A stretch of 64,000 bases of DNA from Anaerostipes caccae L1-92. Lineage in GTDB: Bacteria > Bacillota > Clostridia > Lachnospirales > Lachnospiraceae. Location of the stretch: the NCBI RefSeq assembly GCF_014467075.1, contig NZ_AP023027.1, positions 1,863,501 through 1,927,500 on the forward strand. Direction: 5' to 3'. The notes under the pieces were generated by a model that saw only the letters and a list, made by a program, of their open reading frames with translations, did not search any database and was not told the DNA's origin. Numbering within the stretch: the stretch's first letter is position 1; the number at the start of each line of letters is the position of its first letter. The position numbers were made by a program, and so were the translations under genes. Below, piece after piece: positions 45,184 to 54,986 of this stretch.

Positions 45184-47046
45184 TTAACCGTGTTGTTTTT
45201 TATCTCTTTTAACGCCAAAGAAAGCAATCGATGCACCAAGCATCAGTGCGATCATTAGTCCGATATGATTGTTATCCCCTGTTTTAGGGGCGTGAGAATT
45301 GGAGAATTCTTGATTAGAATTTCCGTCGTTTTCGTTATCTGTCGGAGATGTCTCAGGCTTATAATTAGGATCAGCTTTTCCGCACACGGTACATTTTCCG
45401 TTTTCATATTTGTGCCCCAGAGCTTTTCGGCTTGTTTTTTCTTTGGAAATTTCCTGGGTTAAAGCTTTGTCAGAAAAGTATTTATCACAAAAACTGCAGT
45501 ACCAGTATTCAATGTTTCCGTCGGTGTCACAGGTAGGCTCCTTAGCTTCAACGTGTACTGCGTTGTGTACTTTTTCTGTAATACCAGTGCCTTCGATTGT
45601 TCCATTTCCTGTGGTGGTATCTGGAATTGTCAGTTCACCGTTGTTTGAAATGAAGCCATTGTTTTTAAGGCTTGTATCGGGGGAAACAGTTAATGCAGCA
45701 TCAGAGTAGATATTTACTTTTCCCTGTTCGGTAATGATGAGGGCACCTTCCCCTTTTACCGTAATTTTTCCTTGGATGTCTAAGGCACCTGCAATTTCTA
45801 AAGTTGCGTCTTTTGCTATTTCAAAAGTAATATTTTTATCAGAATCAATTTCTATGTCGTTTATCTTTAAATTCTTCTCAATAAGTACTGTATCCTGATC
45901 GTTTACTTGTATATTTCCATTTGTTTTTTGAGCGAAAAACTGTTCAAATGCTACGTCAGACTGAGGCATGAATGTAATGCTTCCGTCTTCGTTGTACATA
46001 TATTTATAGTCGCTGTAATCGGCGGGACGAACATTTGCAGGAGTATCACTCCAGATCCAATAGTTTACCGCAGGCTGTCCAGCTGGAAGTAAAATTGGTG
46101 TGGCAGCAACATCAATGACCACTAGATTGTTTGTACCTAACTGAAAAGTATTATTTTTAAAGTCTATAGGTTGTCCAATACTTCCCTTTGCCTGGATATA
46201 GTGTTCAAATTTATCGTTTTTGATCGTATTCCCTGTGAAATTTGCCTGTGTCTGTAAATAAATAGATCCGGCATTATCAAGCATATTGTTTTTTACGACA
46301 ATCTGATTGTTGGAAGCGGCTGAAGTAGTAATTGTTGTGGCTTCCCCGGCAGAGCCTCCGGTAGGTCCATTTGCCACGCTGTAAACGCTATTTATGAATT
46401 CGCAGTTTTCAATTAGAAAATTACCACTTACATTTGCAAGCATTGTGCGGAATGCCCCGTTGAATTCGTTATTTGTAAAAGTAATACTTCCGGCGTCGTT
46501 TTGTTCGTTAACGTATAGACCGTAAGACCATTCAGGTGCGTCTGTTGTCGTTCCATTATTATTTGGGGTATTGATGAAGCGGCAATGATTGATTTTAATA
46601 GTTGCACTGTTGCCACTTACTGTCACAGCGCTTCCGCTGGATCTTTTTGTTACGGAATAATGGATCGTAACATTTTCGAGATTAATCGAAGTACTGTCTC
46701 CATTTCCAATTGTTAAAAGCTTGCCATTTGTATTTGTTTCATTCGGTTTTAAAGTAAGATTCGTAAGTGTTCCTGCCTTTACGGTTGACGCACCTGAAAT
46801 CGTGTACTTGCTGGCACCATCAACAGTGATATTTTTGTTAAAGATTACATCTTCTGTCACATCAGAAAGTAGTGTAACAGTACTGTTCTCCGGTGCGGCA
46901 TCAACAGCTTCTTTCAATGTTGCATATGTTTTCCCATTCACTTTGGCCACGACATTTTCCGCTGGCTCAGCGGCAAAAGACATCTTCGGGAAACAACATG
47001 CCGCAAACAATAGGCTTAGTCCCATTGCAAAGATTTTCTTTTTCAT
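45184..47046 (-). CDS. Cell-wall-anchored beta-helix surface protein
   Basis: A 620-residue secreted protein. Residues 1-26 are a signal peptide (cleavage near SFAAEP). The middle (about 40-330) is a right-handed parallel beta-helix of pectate-lyase type, with repeated Asn-rich turns (KNNTFQLGTN, ENCEFINS). A Cys-containing segment follows (WYCSFCDKYFS, ENGKCTVCGK). The C-terminus is a sortase signal: APKTGDNN, a hydrophobic helix and a KRDKK tail. It probably binds or cleaves polysaccharide at the cell surface; catalytic residues cannot be chosen. It is the only intact gene in the insert. Confidence 0.85.
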   Translation of the reverse strand: MKKKIFAMGLSLLFAACCFPKMSFAAEPAENVVAKVNGKTYATLKEAVDAAPENSTVTLLSDVTEDVIFNKNITVDGASKYTISGASTVKAGTLTNLTLKPNETNTNGKLLTIGNGDSTSINLENVTIHYSVTKRSSGSAVTVSGNSATIKINHCRFINTPNNNGTTTDAPEWSYGLYVNEQNDAGSITFTNNEFNGAFRTMLANVSGNFLIENCEFINSVYSVANGPTGGSAGEATTITTSAASNNQIVVKNNMLDNAGSIYLQTQANFTGNTIKNDKFEHYIQAKGSIGQPIDFKNNTFQLGTNNLVVIDVAATPILLPAGQPAVNYWIWSDTPANVRPADYSDYKYMYNEDGSITFMPQSDVAFEQFFAQKTNGNIQVNDQDTVLIEKNLKINDIEIDSDKNITFEIAKDATLEIAGALDIQGKITVKGEGALIITEQGKVNIYSDAALTVSPDTSLKNNGFISNNGELTIPDTTTGNGTIEGTGITEKVHNAVHVEAKEPTCDTDGNIEYWYCSFCDKYFSDKALTQEISKEKTSRKALGHKYENGKCTVCGKADPNYKPETSPTDNENDGNSNQEFSNSHAPKTGDNNHIGLMIALMLGASIAFFGVKRDKKQHG

Positions 47047-47140
47047 AATTACAATCCTCCATAAAACTAAATATCATTGTTTACATAGTATCATAAAAAA
47101 AATAGACAGGTCTACATTTACTTAAGAAGTAGTTTATTGA

Positions 47141-47753
47141 ATCTATATCAATCATCATACATGCAATGTTTCCGTGCTTCTCTTGTACGCTTTGAAACTG
47201 TTCTCTCAGGGAAGTTTCAAGATAACTGCGGTTAAAAAGTCCAGTCAGACGGTCACGGATTACCTGTTGATTCAACTTCTGATTGATCTCGGCGATTTTC
47301 TGATACTGTTCTCCGATAATAATACGGTCATATTCTGACAAGACACGATTCCGATAGAGAATGATTGAAATTCCAATACAAAGAACCGTAATAAAAAGCT
47401 GTTCGTCATATTATTAAAGCTCTGATCCGCCCCATAAGGATCAGGAAAGTACGGGAGAAGATCATTCAGTAATGTTCCATGATCTTTCGCCTGAAAACTG
47501 CCTTCACTGCCAGACTGAGCACTGTTAAAATGATCAGCAGGATATACATACAGAAATATGCGGTCCTTCTTGGTTTCATAAAAACGCCTCCCGGAAGAGT
47601 CGATATTGAATAGAGCATTAAGATCTGACATCCCAGAATAAGCAGCTGAAAAATCGTATGAGTTTTAAAAATATTGGCGGTCATGTTCTGTTCAATTTGA
47701 ATCCGGTAAGCAGGATCTGCCGGAAACCCCAGATATTTTTTTATCTTATTCAT
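47141..47753 (-). pseudogene. N-terminal half of the split GGDEF gene, also frameshifted
   Basis: The gene starts MNKIKKYLGFPADP, with several membrane helices (YFCMYILLIILTVLSL). It then passes through at least two frame changes (near 47470 and 47400) before SEYDRIIIGEQYQKIAEIN, a linker helix, and the start of a GGDEF domain (DRLTGLFNRSYLE, ending MIDID). At 47141 the match ends; the rest is at 43013-43405. The intact gene would have been a membrane-bound diguanylate cyclase of about 370 residues. Confidence 0.75.
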
Positions 47754-47770
47754 AAATTCTCCCTGTCTCT

Positions 47771-48856
47771 TCAGATTAAATATGAACTTCCGAACACTGC
47801 GGATACCATATCTGACAGTCTCTGTGTGTCAAACATATCTGAAAACAAAAGTTCTTCATTGACCGCTTCCATATTTTCTTCCGAGTATTCGATTTCTTTT
47901 GAGTACAGACGGGCAATTTCCAATGACGTCAGGCTTTCCTCTCGTGAAACCGCTGCCTCTGTCCCCCGGACAGCCAAACAGCTGAAAACCGCAAATTTAA
48001 CCTTATCCAAAAGCTGAAAGTCATAGACGGATTTCAGAAAATACCGGTATATAAAATACACTATCAAATGTTCATAAAAGATTCCATCAAAATCTGAAAA
48101 ACAAATGTCTCTCTCCCGAAACATGAAAGATGCCTGGCTTAAAGCCTGCTTCCACTCGGGGGTGAGAATCTCCAGATCCAGGAGAAATTCCAGACATTCC
48201 GTGAACCATTCTCTCAGACCGGTCCGCGGCTTTTGTACTCTTTCTTTCGTCTCCCATTTATGTATATGCAGATACATGGCCTCCATATCATCGCGAATGT
48301 AATCTTCCTGAAAGACCGCTGCCGCCGACAGCGTCTGCCGCAAACGTCTCTCCAGAGTCTGCTCCCTGTCCTGAAGCAGACGGATGATCCAGTCTCTTGC
48401 CAGCGTAAGCGGCTCCAGCCAGGGCTCCTCTTCTTCCGCTTTTTCATCCAAATTTTCATCAAGAAACCGGACCTTTTTCTTGTTGGTCAAAATCAGTCTT
48501 GCCGCCTCTTCGCACACGAGTCCCAGTCCCGCTTCCTGCCGGCTGCCATAAACTTCATAGAACCGTGGATGGTCTGTACAGATCTGGCAGAGGAAATCTT
48601 CTCCCAGATGTATATAAATATCGCATAAATTCTTTTGATTTAAAAAAGGACATCTTCCCTCCTCCATGAGAAAATGATGAGGACGGGAAGAGCTGACAGA
48701 TCTCATGAGACGGTCTCCGAATGATCCTTTCACGAGGGTGTACTTTTCATAGGTCTCATCGTTCACAGTGATATCCCATCCCGCGCAGCAGCTGTCTGTG
48801 CAGTCAGAACCTATACATTTAAATTTGTCATAATAATCCGGTATCCGAAACTTCAT
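47771..48856 (-). CDS. fliB: Flagellin lysine-N-methylase-type protein (FliB)
   Basis: A 361-residue protein with the FliB cysteine pattern: CIGSDCTDSCCAGWDI near residue 14, RCPFLNQKNLC, then FLCQICTDHPRF. The cysteines suggest an Fe-S cluster. FliB methylates surface lysines of flagellin in Salmonella. No flagellar gene is nearby, and the neighbouring c-di-GMP genes are broken, so the target here may be another protein. It has GGAGGAGAG before the ATG. Confidence 0.85.
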   Translation of the reverse strand: MKFRIPDYYDKFKCIGSDCTDSCCAGWDITVNDETYEKYTLVKGSFGDRLMRSVSSSRPHHFLMEEGRCPFLNQKNLCDIYIHLGEDFLCQICTDHPRFYEVYGSRQEAGLGLVCEEAARLILTNKKKVRFLDENLDEKAEEEEPWLEPLTLARDWIIRLLQDREQTLERRLRQTLSAAAVFQEDYIRDDMEAMYLHIHKWETKERVQKPRTGLREWFTECLEFLLDLEILTPEWKQALSQASFMFRERDICFSDFDGIFYEHLIVYFIYRYFLKSVYDFQLLDKVKFAVFSCLAVRGTEAAVSREESLTSLEIARLYSKEIEYSEENMEAVNEELLFSDMFDTQRLSDMVSAVFGSSYLI

Positions 48857-48938
48857 CTCTCCTCCTGATATTTTCTGTCCTCTATTATATCATAAATTCC
48901 CTGCGCATCTGTACACAGCCTGCAGCAGAAACTATGAT

Positions 48939-48967
48939 TTGTATTTTTTGGCATCTTCCCCTATAAT
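48939..48967 (+). promoter_or_regulatory. Promoter of truA
   Basis: TTGTAT (48939-48944), 17-base spacer, TATAAT (48962-48967), 48 bases before the start codon. The -35 is imperfect. Confidence 0.55.
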
Positions 48968-49015
48968 GGAATCCAGCAGATTTAAAAAAATCCCGCACAA
49001 AAAGGAGTACAGGAA

Positions 49016-49765
49016 ATGATGAAACGAAATATCCGTCTGAAGATAGAATATGACGGCACCCGCTATCAAGGCTGGCAGAAACTTGGCAAAAATGCAAACG
49101 CCAGCACGATCCAGGGAAAATTGGAGTCAGTTCTCTCAAAAATGACCGGGGAATCCATCCAGATTATCGGTTCCGGCCGCACAGATGCCGGCGTACACGC
49201 CTGCGGACAAATCGCCAACTTCCATACAGACTGCAGCTTCTCCTGCCGGGAGATCAAAGAATACCTCACGAAATATCTGCCTTCCGATATCGGTATTGTG
49301 ACGGCAGATGAAGTCTCAGAGCGCTTCCACAGCCGGCTGAATGCAAAACAAAAGACATATCAGTACCGTATTGCCATTCCCGGCACTGTGAATGTTTTTG
49401 AAAGAAAATATTTGTGGAAATATCCGGAAACACTGAACATAGAAAAAATGAACAAGGCAGCCGCCTTCTGTCTCGGCACCCACGACTTTTTAGGATTCTC
49501 TTCCGTCAAAAAGACAAAGAAATCAACGGTGAGAACAATCTATTCTATTGTGATTGAAGAAGAACACAGCGAAATCCGCCTCAGTTTCACCGGCGACGGC
49601 TTCCTTTATAATATGGTCCGGATTCTGACCGGAACACTGGCTGAGATCGGTGCAGGAACCAGAGACCCTGAGTCTATTTTTCATGTATTTCAGTCAAAAG
49701 ACCGGAAAGATGCGGGCATCACCGCCCCGCCCCATGGCCTGTTCCTAATGAATGTGGAGTATTAA
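49016..49765 (+). CDS. truA: tRNA pseudouridine synthase A
   Basis: A 249-residue TruA with catalytic D57 in GSGRTDAGVHA and other family motifs (YDGTRYQGWQ, FLGFSS, GDGFLYNMVR). It isomerises uridines 38-40 in the anticodon arm of tRNAs. AAAGGAG lies 8 bases before the ATG. Here it stands alone rather than behind the ecfA/ecfT genes. Confidence 0.96.
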   Translation: MMKRNIRLKIEYDGTRYQGWQKLGKNANASTIQGKLESVLSKMTGESIQIIGSGRTDAGVHACGQIANFHTDCSFSCREIKEYLTKYLPSDIGIVTADEVSERFHSRLNAKQKTYQYRIAIPGTVNVFERKYLWKYPETLNIEKMNKAAAFCLGTHDFLGFSSVKKTKKSTVRTIYSIVIEEEHSEIRLSFTGDGFLYNMVRILTGTLAEIGAGTRDPESIFHVFQSKDRKDAGITAPPHGLFLMNVEY

Positions 49766-49771
49766 GACCTC

Positions 49772-51265
49772 TTAGTAGTGGATAAACACCGGATCTCCGC
49801 TCTCCACAAGCTTATATATGGCCGCTGCATCCGAGAGCTGAAGGTTTACACACCCGTGGGAACCGGTCACTTTATATCTGCCTGGAGACCACAGACCCCA
49901 GTCGCTCCTCTTGCTCCAGTGATATCCGGTTCCGGTCCACATGATTCTGACCCAATACTTGGTGTCTACACTGTAATCTGCACCAACCAGGGTTTTGGTC
50001 AGCCGTTTTTCTTTCACATAGTATGTTCCGGTCCTTGTGATGCGGTCAGGAGTCGGTTTTCCCGTAATACAGTTTGCAGAAAATACTCTCTTGCCGTTTT
50101 TATATACAAATACTTCCTGAGCGGAGAGATCCACCTCACTGTAATTTTTATGATCCCAGTCATTTTGAGGATTTTGATAATCTTTCCGATAGGCCTTATT
50201 AAAATAAACAGGTTTTAAATTTACGGTCATAGCTTTCTGATTTTTATCCGACGGATCTTTTTGGTAAGTCTCCATCAGTTTCTTTGACGGTGCTTTTTTC
50301 AGCAGTTTCAGGACTCTGGCGATCTCCTTGTCGTAATCAATCCTCCATCCGTAGTCTCCGCCTTCTACTTTTATTTTCTTGCCTGAATGCGTGGTGAATT
50401 TTCTGGCAATCCCTACGGTTTTATATTTAAGACAGAATTTTTCCACCCAGTCTTCCACGGCAGATTTGTCAAGCTTCACCGTACGTTTTTTTGTATTGAC
50501 CCTGATACAGTCTTTCAAAACCTCAGGTGTCATCGTCTCCTTTGTATCGTTTCCCATATCCCATTGAATCCAGTGCAGCAAATACTGATTATATGTCTCC
50601 TGCATCCTGGTAAGTTCAGAGTCATCGATTCTTAACCCCGGTTCTTTATATACACCGGGATATGTTTTCTGGTCCGTCAGATCCATAGAAGTTTTCAGTT
50701 CCTTTATGGCTTCCGATAACCGTCTCACAAAGGCCTTCTGATCCAAAATATTTCCTTCTATTTCTTTTTTCAGCACGCCATACTTTTTCTCTTTAGAGTA
50801 TTCTATTGCCGCATCTTCGGGCTTCGTCAGCTTATAGCCGTCATCCCCGGTCACCAAAACCGATTTTTTTACAAGACCTGAGAGCTTCTTCTCTGAAAAA
50901 TCAATCGTATCTTTTAAATTTTTCTGTTCCTTCTTCATAAAAGAAAAAATGACACTCTGTTTATGCTGCTTTTGATACAGTTCTTTCACCGAATCCAAAG
51001 ACTTTACTTTTAAGCCGATATCCCTGCCTTTGATCGTTAAAGTTCCCTTTTCTCTCCCTTTTACGGTAATGCTGTATCGGTCTGCAGTCTCTTTGAGCTC
51101 ATCCAGAGACTCTTCATAGGTCATTCCCGATACTTTGAGGCCGTCGATACTGCTTCCCGGATACCACCGGTCTTTATAATAAATATGTACTGCTGTGAGT
51201 GCTGCGATGACGGCCACCGCCGCTGCACCCATGATATATAAATATTTTTGTTTTATTTTTGCCAT
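49772..51265 (-). CDS. L,D-transpeptidase (YkuD) with peptidoglycan-binding-like domains
   Basis: A 497-residue protein with an N-terminal membrane anchor (about residues 8-28). Repeated domains related to YoaR-like putative peptidoglycan-binding modules follow (SIDGLKVSGMTYEESL). The C-terminal YkuD domain has its catalytic Cys in TGSHGCVNLQ. It forms 3-3 cross-links or attaches proteins to peptidoglycan at the outer face, which can confer beta-lactam tolerance. It is convergent with truA, with almost no spacer (6 bases). Confidence 0.92.
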   Translation of the reverse strand: MAKIKQKYLYIMGAAAVAVIAALTAVHIYYKDRWYPGSSIDGLKVSGMTYEESLDELKETADRYSITVKGREKGTLTIKGRDIGLKVKSLDSVKELYQKQHKQSVIFSFMKKEQKNLKDTIDFSEKKLSGLVKKSVLVTGDDGYKLTKPEDAAIEYSKEKKYGVLKKEIEGNILDQKAFVRRLSEAIKELKTSMDLTDQKTYPGVYKEPGLRIDDSELTRMQETYNQYLLHWIQWDMGNDTKETMTPEVLKDCIRVNTKKRTVKLDKSAVEDWVEKFCLKYKTVGIARKFTTHSGKKIKVEGGDYGWRIDYDKEIARVLKLLKKAPSKKLMETYQKDPSDKNQKAMTVNLKPVYFNKAYRKDYQNPQNDWDHKNYSEVDLSAQEVFVYKNGKRVFSANCITGKPTPDRITRTGTYYVKEKRLTKTLVGADYSVDTKYWVRIMWTGTGYHWSKRSDWGLWSPGRYKVTGSHGCVNLQLSDAAAIYKLVESGDPVFIHY

Positions 51266-51425
51266 ATTTTTCTCCTGTTTCTAAGCTGCTTTTCCCTTTT
51301 ATGGCCTGTTTTTTCCTGCCATGTATAAGGATAACGAACATTTTATTTAGTGTCAACATGTGATGTATCCTTTTTCAGATTACGGAGATACTAAAGTTGT
51401 ATCATAAATTGAAAGGAGCCTTGTT

Positions 51426-51602
51426 ATGAAATCAAATGGAAAAAACGATTGTATCGAGTGTACAATTAATAACTGTGCCTACCATGCAGGTGATGTTGAC
51501 TATTGTACTTTAGAGACAATCAAAATCGGAACTCATGAGCCTAATCCGACAACAAAAGAATGCACTGACTGTGAATCTTTCGCAAACAAATCAGGATGCT
51601 AA
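51426..51602 (+). CDS. DUF1540 small Cys-rich protein
   Basis: A 58-residue frame with GAAAGGAG 8 bases upstream. The product holds the DUF1540 pattern: CIECTINNCAYH, YCTLETIKIG, and a CTDCESF motif, with six or more cysteines probably binding zinc. Such proteins are frequent in clostridia and often sporulation-linked; the function is unknown. A terminator follows. Confidence 0.85.
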   Translation: MKSNGKNDCIECTINNCAYHAGDVDYCTLETIKIGTHEPNPTTKECTDCESFANKSGC

Positions 51603-51648
51603 AGTAATACCATCCACCAACTCATTTTCTTTATTCCTTTAAGTTCGG

Positions 51649-51688
51649 AAACAGCAGAAATTTTTGGTTAAAAATTTCTGCTGTTTTT
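51649..51688 (+). terminator. Terminator after DUF1540 gene
   Basis: AAACAGCAGAAATTTTT pairs with AAAAATTTCTGCTGTTT (51670-51686) around a GGTT loop, followed by T residues. Confidence 0.8.
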
Positions 51689-51781
51689 ATTAATCTGATA
51701 CTTGCCAGAGCAAAGAAAACGAGAGCCTGCCTGATTTTCCATAAAAGGAAATATTCGAACAAACTCTCTCCTGTCAGTTTC

Positions 51782-53219
51782 TCAGTTATCTTCTGGTTCG
51801 CTTCTTACTTCTTCCATACTGTCAGAGTCATTTTCACTATCTTTTTGAACTCCAACAGCGGCTACTTTTCCGCCGATAACGCCTGCCAGCAGGGACTTAA
51901 TGTCAAGTCCCATGGACTTCTGCAGTCCCTGATCAACCTGGGCAACAGATTTCACGATATCTTCCGTCAATTTAGCCGAATTCCCGTCTCCGTACATAAC
52001 GATGGAATCAACCTTGGATAACGGTTCGGCAACGATCCTTGCAACTTCCGGATAAGCTTTAAAGTACATTTCAAGAATTGCAGCCTCACCCATTTTCGCC
52101 ATGGCCTCTGCTTTCTTTTCAATACCCGCTGCTTCCGCGAGCGCTTTTGCCTGGATTGCAGATGCCTCCGCTTCACCCTTTGCCCGAACTCCGGCAGCCT
52201 CCTGTTCGGCCTCATAAGCTTCCGCATCCTTCTTGCGTTCATAAAGATCTGCTTCGGCTTCCTGTTCTCTCGTGAATCGGTCGACCTCAGCCTTTTTGCG
52301 GACTTCGGCATCCAATGCCTTCTCCCTGACATCTACTTCTCTCGTTTTTAACTCGACTTCCCGCTCCTGCTTTGCGATATTAGCATTGGCATTGGCAATT
52401 TCCAACTGTTTTCGCTGCTCCTGCTCCTCGATCTTATAAATGGCATCTGCTTCTGCCTTCTTCAGATCCGCTTCCTTTTTAAGTTCTGCTTTGCGGATTT
52501 CCAACTGGTTATTTTTGATTGCAATTTCTGTCTCTGAGGCAACCCTTGCATCATTGGCCTCTTTATCGGCCTGTGCCTTGGCAACTTCAACTTCTTTTTT
52601 AGATTCTGCCCTGGCAATAGCGGCTGATTTTTTAATCTTTGATATGTTGTCGATACCAAGATTTTCAATGACTTCATTGTTATCGACAAAATTTTGAACA
52701 TTAAAACTGATGATTTCAAGGCCCATAGCTCCCAGATCCGGAACGGCATTGTCTTTTACTTTCTCTGCAAATTTCTGGCGGTCAGAAACCATTTCTTTCA
52801 ATTCTGGCCGATGATTTCCCTCATATTACCTTCCAGTACTTCCCGGGATATCATACCGATGATATCGGTTCCGCAGTCCAAAAAGTTTTGGGATGCCTTT
52901 TCCAGCATCTCCTGAGAACTTCCGATTTTAACATTGACGGCTGAATCTACATTGGTATTGATGTAATCGGCTGTCGGAACCGGACTGGAAGTCTTTACAT
53001 CTACGGAAACCAGCCTCAGGCTCAATTCGTCTTTCTTTTCAAAAAACGGGATCTTAACGCCCGCCTTTCCGATAAGAAATCTCGGTTTCTTCCTCAGACC
53101 GGAAATGATCAGTGCGGTATCCGGAGATGCCTTGACATAGCCGGAGAAAAAATAATTAGAACGAATATGATCGCTGCAGCCGGCAATAAAATTGAAATGT
53201 AATCCATGATACTTTCCAT
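51782..53219 (-). pseudogene. Flotillin (FloT/YuaG-like), broken by two frameshifts
   Basis: From the ATG at 53219 (AGAGGAGG upstream) a membrane hairpin is encoded. The frame shifts at the A6/T6 run 53147-53152, where one more base would restore FSGYVKASPDTALIISG. The SPFH domain runs to GNMREIIGQ. A second shift at about 52800-52803 then precedes LKEMVSDRQKFAEKV. The rest is intact: Glu/Ala-rich coiled coil (EAEASAIQAKALAEAAG) and a C-tail. Flotillins scaffold membrane microdomains. Two one-base-type indels in an otherwise perfect gene suggest sequencing error or very recent decay. Confidence 0.8.
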
Positions 53220-53302
53220 ATGTACCTCCTCTTTCGTAAAAGTTTCTGGGTTCTTACCTTTGAGAGAACTAAAATTAAAAACCTGGTTCTATAACGCAAA
53301 AT

Positions 53303-53327
53303 AGAGATGCACGGTAAAGGCATCTCT
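53303..53327 (-). terminator. Hairpin downstream of the ABC transporter operon
   Basis: AGAGATGC (53303-53310) and GCATCTCT (53320-53327) form a stem; on the minus strand it ends in ATTTT. It separates the ABC permease gene from flotillin. Confidence 0.5.
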
Positions 53328-53456
53328 TTTATATATGCAGAATATAGTTCCTGTTACCAAAGTTCTCTCTCATGTAATTATTATACAATGACGTGTGGCA
53401 ATATTCAACAAAAAAGTTTTCTATATCCGGTTGCATACACTCGTTTATACTCCTTT

Positions 53457-54173
53457 TTACTCTGTTCGTATCCTCTTAAGCAAAAAACGGTTTGTTACAG
53501 CTGCTATGAAAAAAATAACGGCCAGCGGAATACAGCTCTTCAGCTCTGATTTCGGTTCTAAAAGCAGAGCATAACCCCATGTCGCAGGAAATAATTTTCC
53601 CAGCTGTTCTAAAAATTCAGGAAGCAGATTTACAGGAAACATGATTCCCGACAGCATAATAGAGGGAAAAAATAAGATCTGGCTGATCATCGTCAGTTTT
53701 GCCTGACTTTTCACCAGAAGACCCAGAACACCTGAAATACTCAATGAAACGATCAGAAAAAAGACCAGGGCGGCAAAATATAATAAAAGATCAGATGGAA
53801 TGACTGCATCAAAAGCAGCCGGAGCGGCAGCAAAAATAATTACGCTCATGATAAACAGATGGACGAATGCAGACAGTATGGAGGAAAGCAGACCGCAGTG
53901 CAGCGGCACCCCATTGGCCTCATACATTTTCTTGATGTTACTTCCGCAAATTTCCAAAACCGAAGAAGGCACACCGATCAGTGCTCCCATTGATACCCCC
54001 ATGACCGTCATGGACTGAATTAATGTATCCTTTGCCTCGGGCATCAGCGAGGTAAAAATCCCTCCCATGACGGCAAAAAATAAAAGAGGAACGAGATAGC
54101 ACGTAACAAGCATAGTTCTGCTCCTTATATCTATCTTAAACTGCAGCATCGTTCCATATAAAAAAGCATTCAT
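53457..54173 (-). CDS. ABC-2 type transporter permease
   Basis: A 238-residue membrane protein with six hydrophobic helices and the ABC-2 end pattern (FFPSIMLSGIMFPVNLLPEFL in part). It pairs with the ATPase 3 bases upstream to form an exporter, probably of a drug, peptide or lipid. No substrate can be derived. It is last gene in a MerR-ATPase-permease operon. Confidence 0.88.
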   Translation of the reverse strand: MNAFLYGTMLQFKIDIRSRTMLVTCYLVPLLFFAVMGGIFTSLMPEAKDTLIQSMTVMGVSMGALIGVPSSVLEICGSNIKKMYEANGVPLHCGLLSSILSAFVHLFIMSVIIFAAAPAAFDAVIPSDLLLYFAALVFFLIVSLSISGVLGLLVKSQAKLTMISQILFFPSIMLSGIMFPVNLLPEFLEQLGKLFPATWGYALLLEPKSELKSCIPLAVIFFIAAVTNRFLLKRIRTE

Positions 54174-54176
54174 ATA

Positions 54177-54986
54177 TCATTCCCCCTCTGTCAGTTTCAT
54201 AAAGAACTGTTCTAATTTCCCTCTGTTTATCTCTATATCTAAAATCTGAAGATTTCTCGTTTGATAGTTTTTAAGAAGTTTAAACATAGTCTCTCCAATC
54301 TGATCTGACGTATAATGTTCTTCTCCGAGTTCCGTTGTAATTTTAATATCATATTGTCCGCCTGCTTTTACGGTCAATTCTGAAACCGTGCCCATAAAGG
54401 CTATCCTTCCTTCATGTAAAATCGCTATACGGTCACATAACTTCTCCACCTCCGCCATATCATGGCTGGCTAAGATTATTGTTTTTCCCTGATTGTTCAA
54501 TTTTCCAATTTGATCATGCAGAGATATTCTTCCTCCCACATCAAGCCCGGCTGTAGGCTCATCCAAAAAAATGATATCCGGATTGCCGATCACGGCAAGA
54601 GCCAGATGCAGACGCCTTTTCTGACCAGTGGATAAATCGGCATATTTCATCTTCTTCAGCTCATTTATTCCGAGTGCAGATAATACAGAATTGTTTACCT
54701 TTGTATGATTCCATTTTGCGAAAAGCTGTATCGCTTCCATCGGTTTTATAAAGGCGGGGAGAGAAGCTGACTGAAGCTGAATTCCTACCCTTCCGTCTGC
54801 CGTAATTTTCCCGCTGTCATATTTTCTGAGACCTTCCATGCACTCAAGAGTCGTAGTCTTACCCGCCCCGTTGACGCCGAGTACCCCAAAAATCTCTCCT
54901 TTCTTTACTTGAAAACTCAGCCCTTTCAGTACAGTATGGCTCCCATAGCTTTTCGTCAGACTTTCTACCCGGACCGCATAACTCAT
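54177..54986 (-). CDS. ABC transporter ATP-binding protein
   Basis: A 269-residue ATPase with Walker A GVNGAGKTT, signature LSTGQKRRLHL, Walker B IIFLDEPTAGLD and switch His in LASHD. A short C-terminal extension follows. It powers the ABC-2 permease encoded next. Its start overlaps the MerR stop by 4 bases (ATGA), indicating translational coupling. Confidence 0.93.
   Translation of the reverse strand: MSYAVRVESLTKSYGSHTVLKGLSFQVKKGEIFGVLGVNGAGKTTTLECMEGLRKYDSGKITADGRVGIQLQSASLPAFIKPMEAIQLFAKWNHTKVNNSVLSALGINELKKMKYADLSTGQKRRLHLALAVIGNPDIIFLDEPTAGLDVGGRISLHDQIGKLNNQGKTIILASHDMAEVEKLCDRIAILHEGRIAFMGTVSELTVKAGGQYDIKITTELGEEHYTSDQIGETMFKLLKNYQTRNLQILDIEINRGKLEQFFMKLTEGE

Larger units (their letters stand above)
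43404..47140. mobile_element. About 3.7-kb foreign insert splitting the GGDEF gene
   Basis: The outer borders are the two halves of one GGDEF domain (MMIDID on one side, QYNDRFGH on the other). The insert is more AT-rich than the host genes. It carries a deleted amidohydrolase, an orphan leader/attenuator with truncated gene start, and a complete surface-protein gene. No integrase, transposase or obvious terminal inverted repeat is visible, so it is probably the eroded remains of a larger integrative element. The T/A-rich borders resemble target sites of Tn916/Tn1549-like elements; this is inference. Confidence 0.6.
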
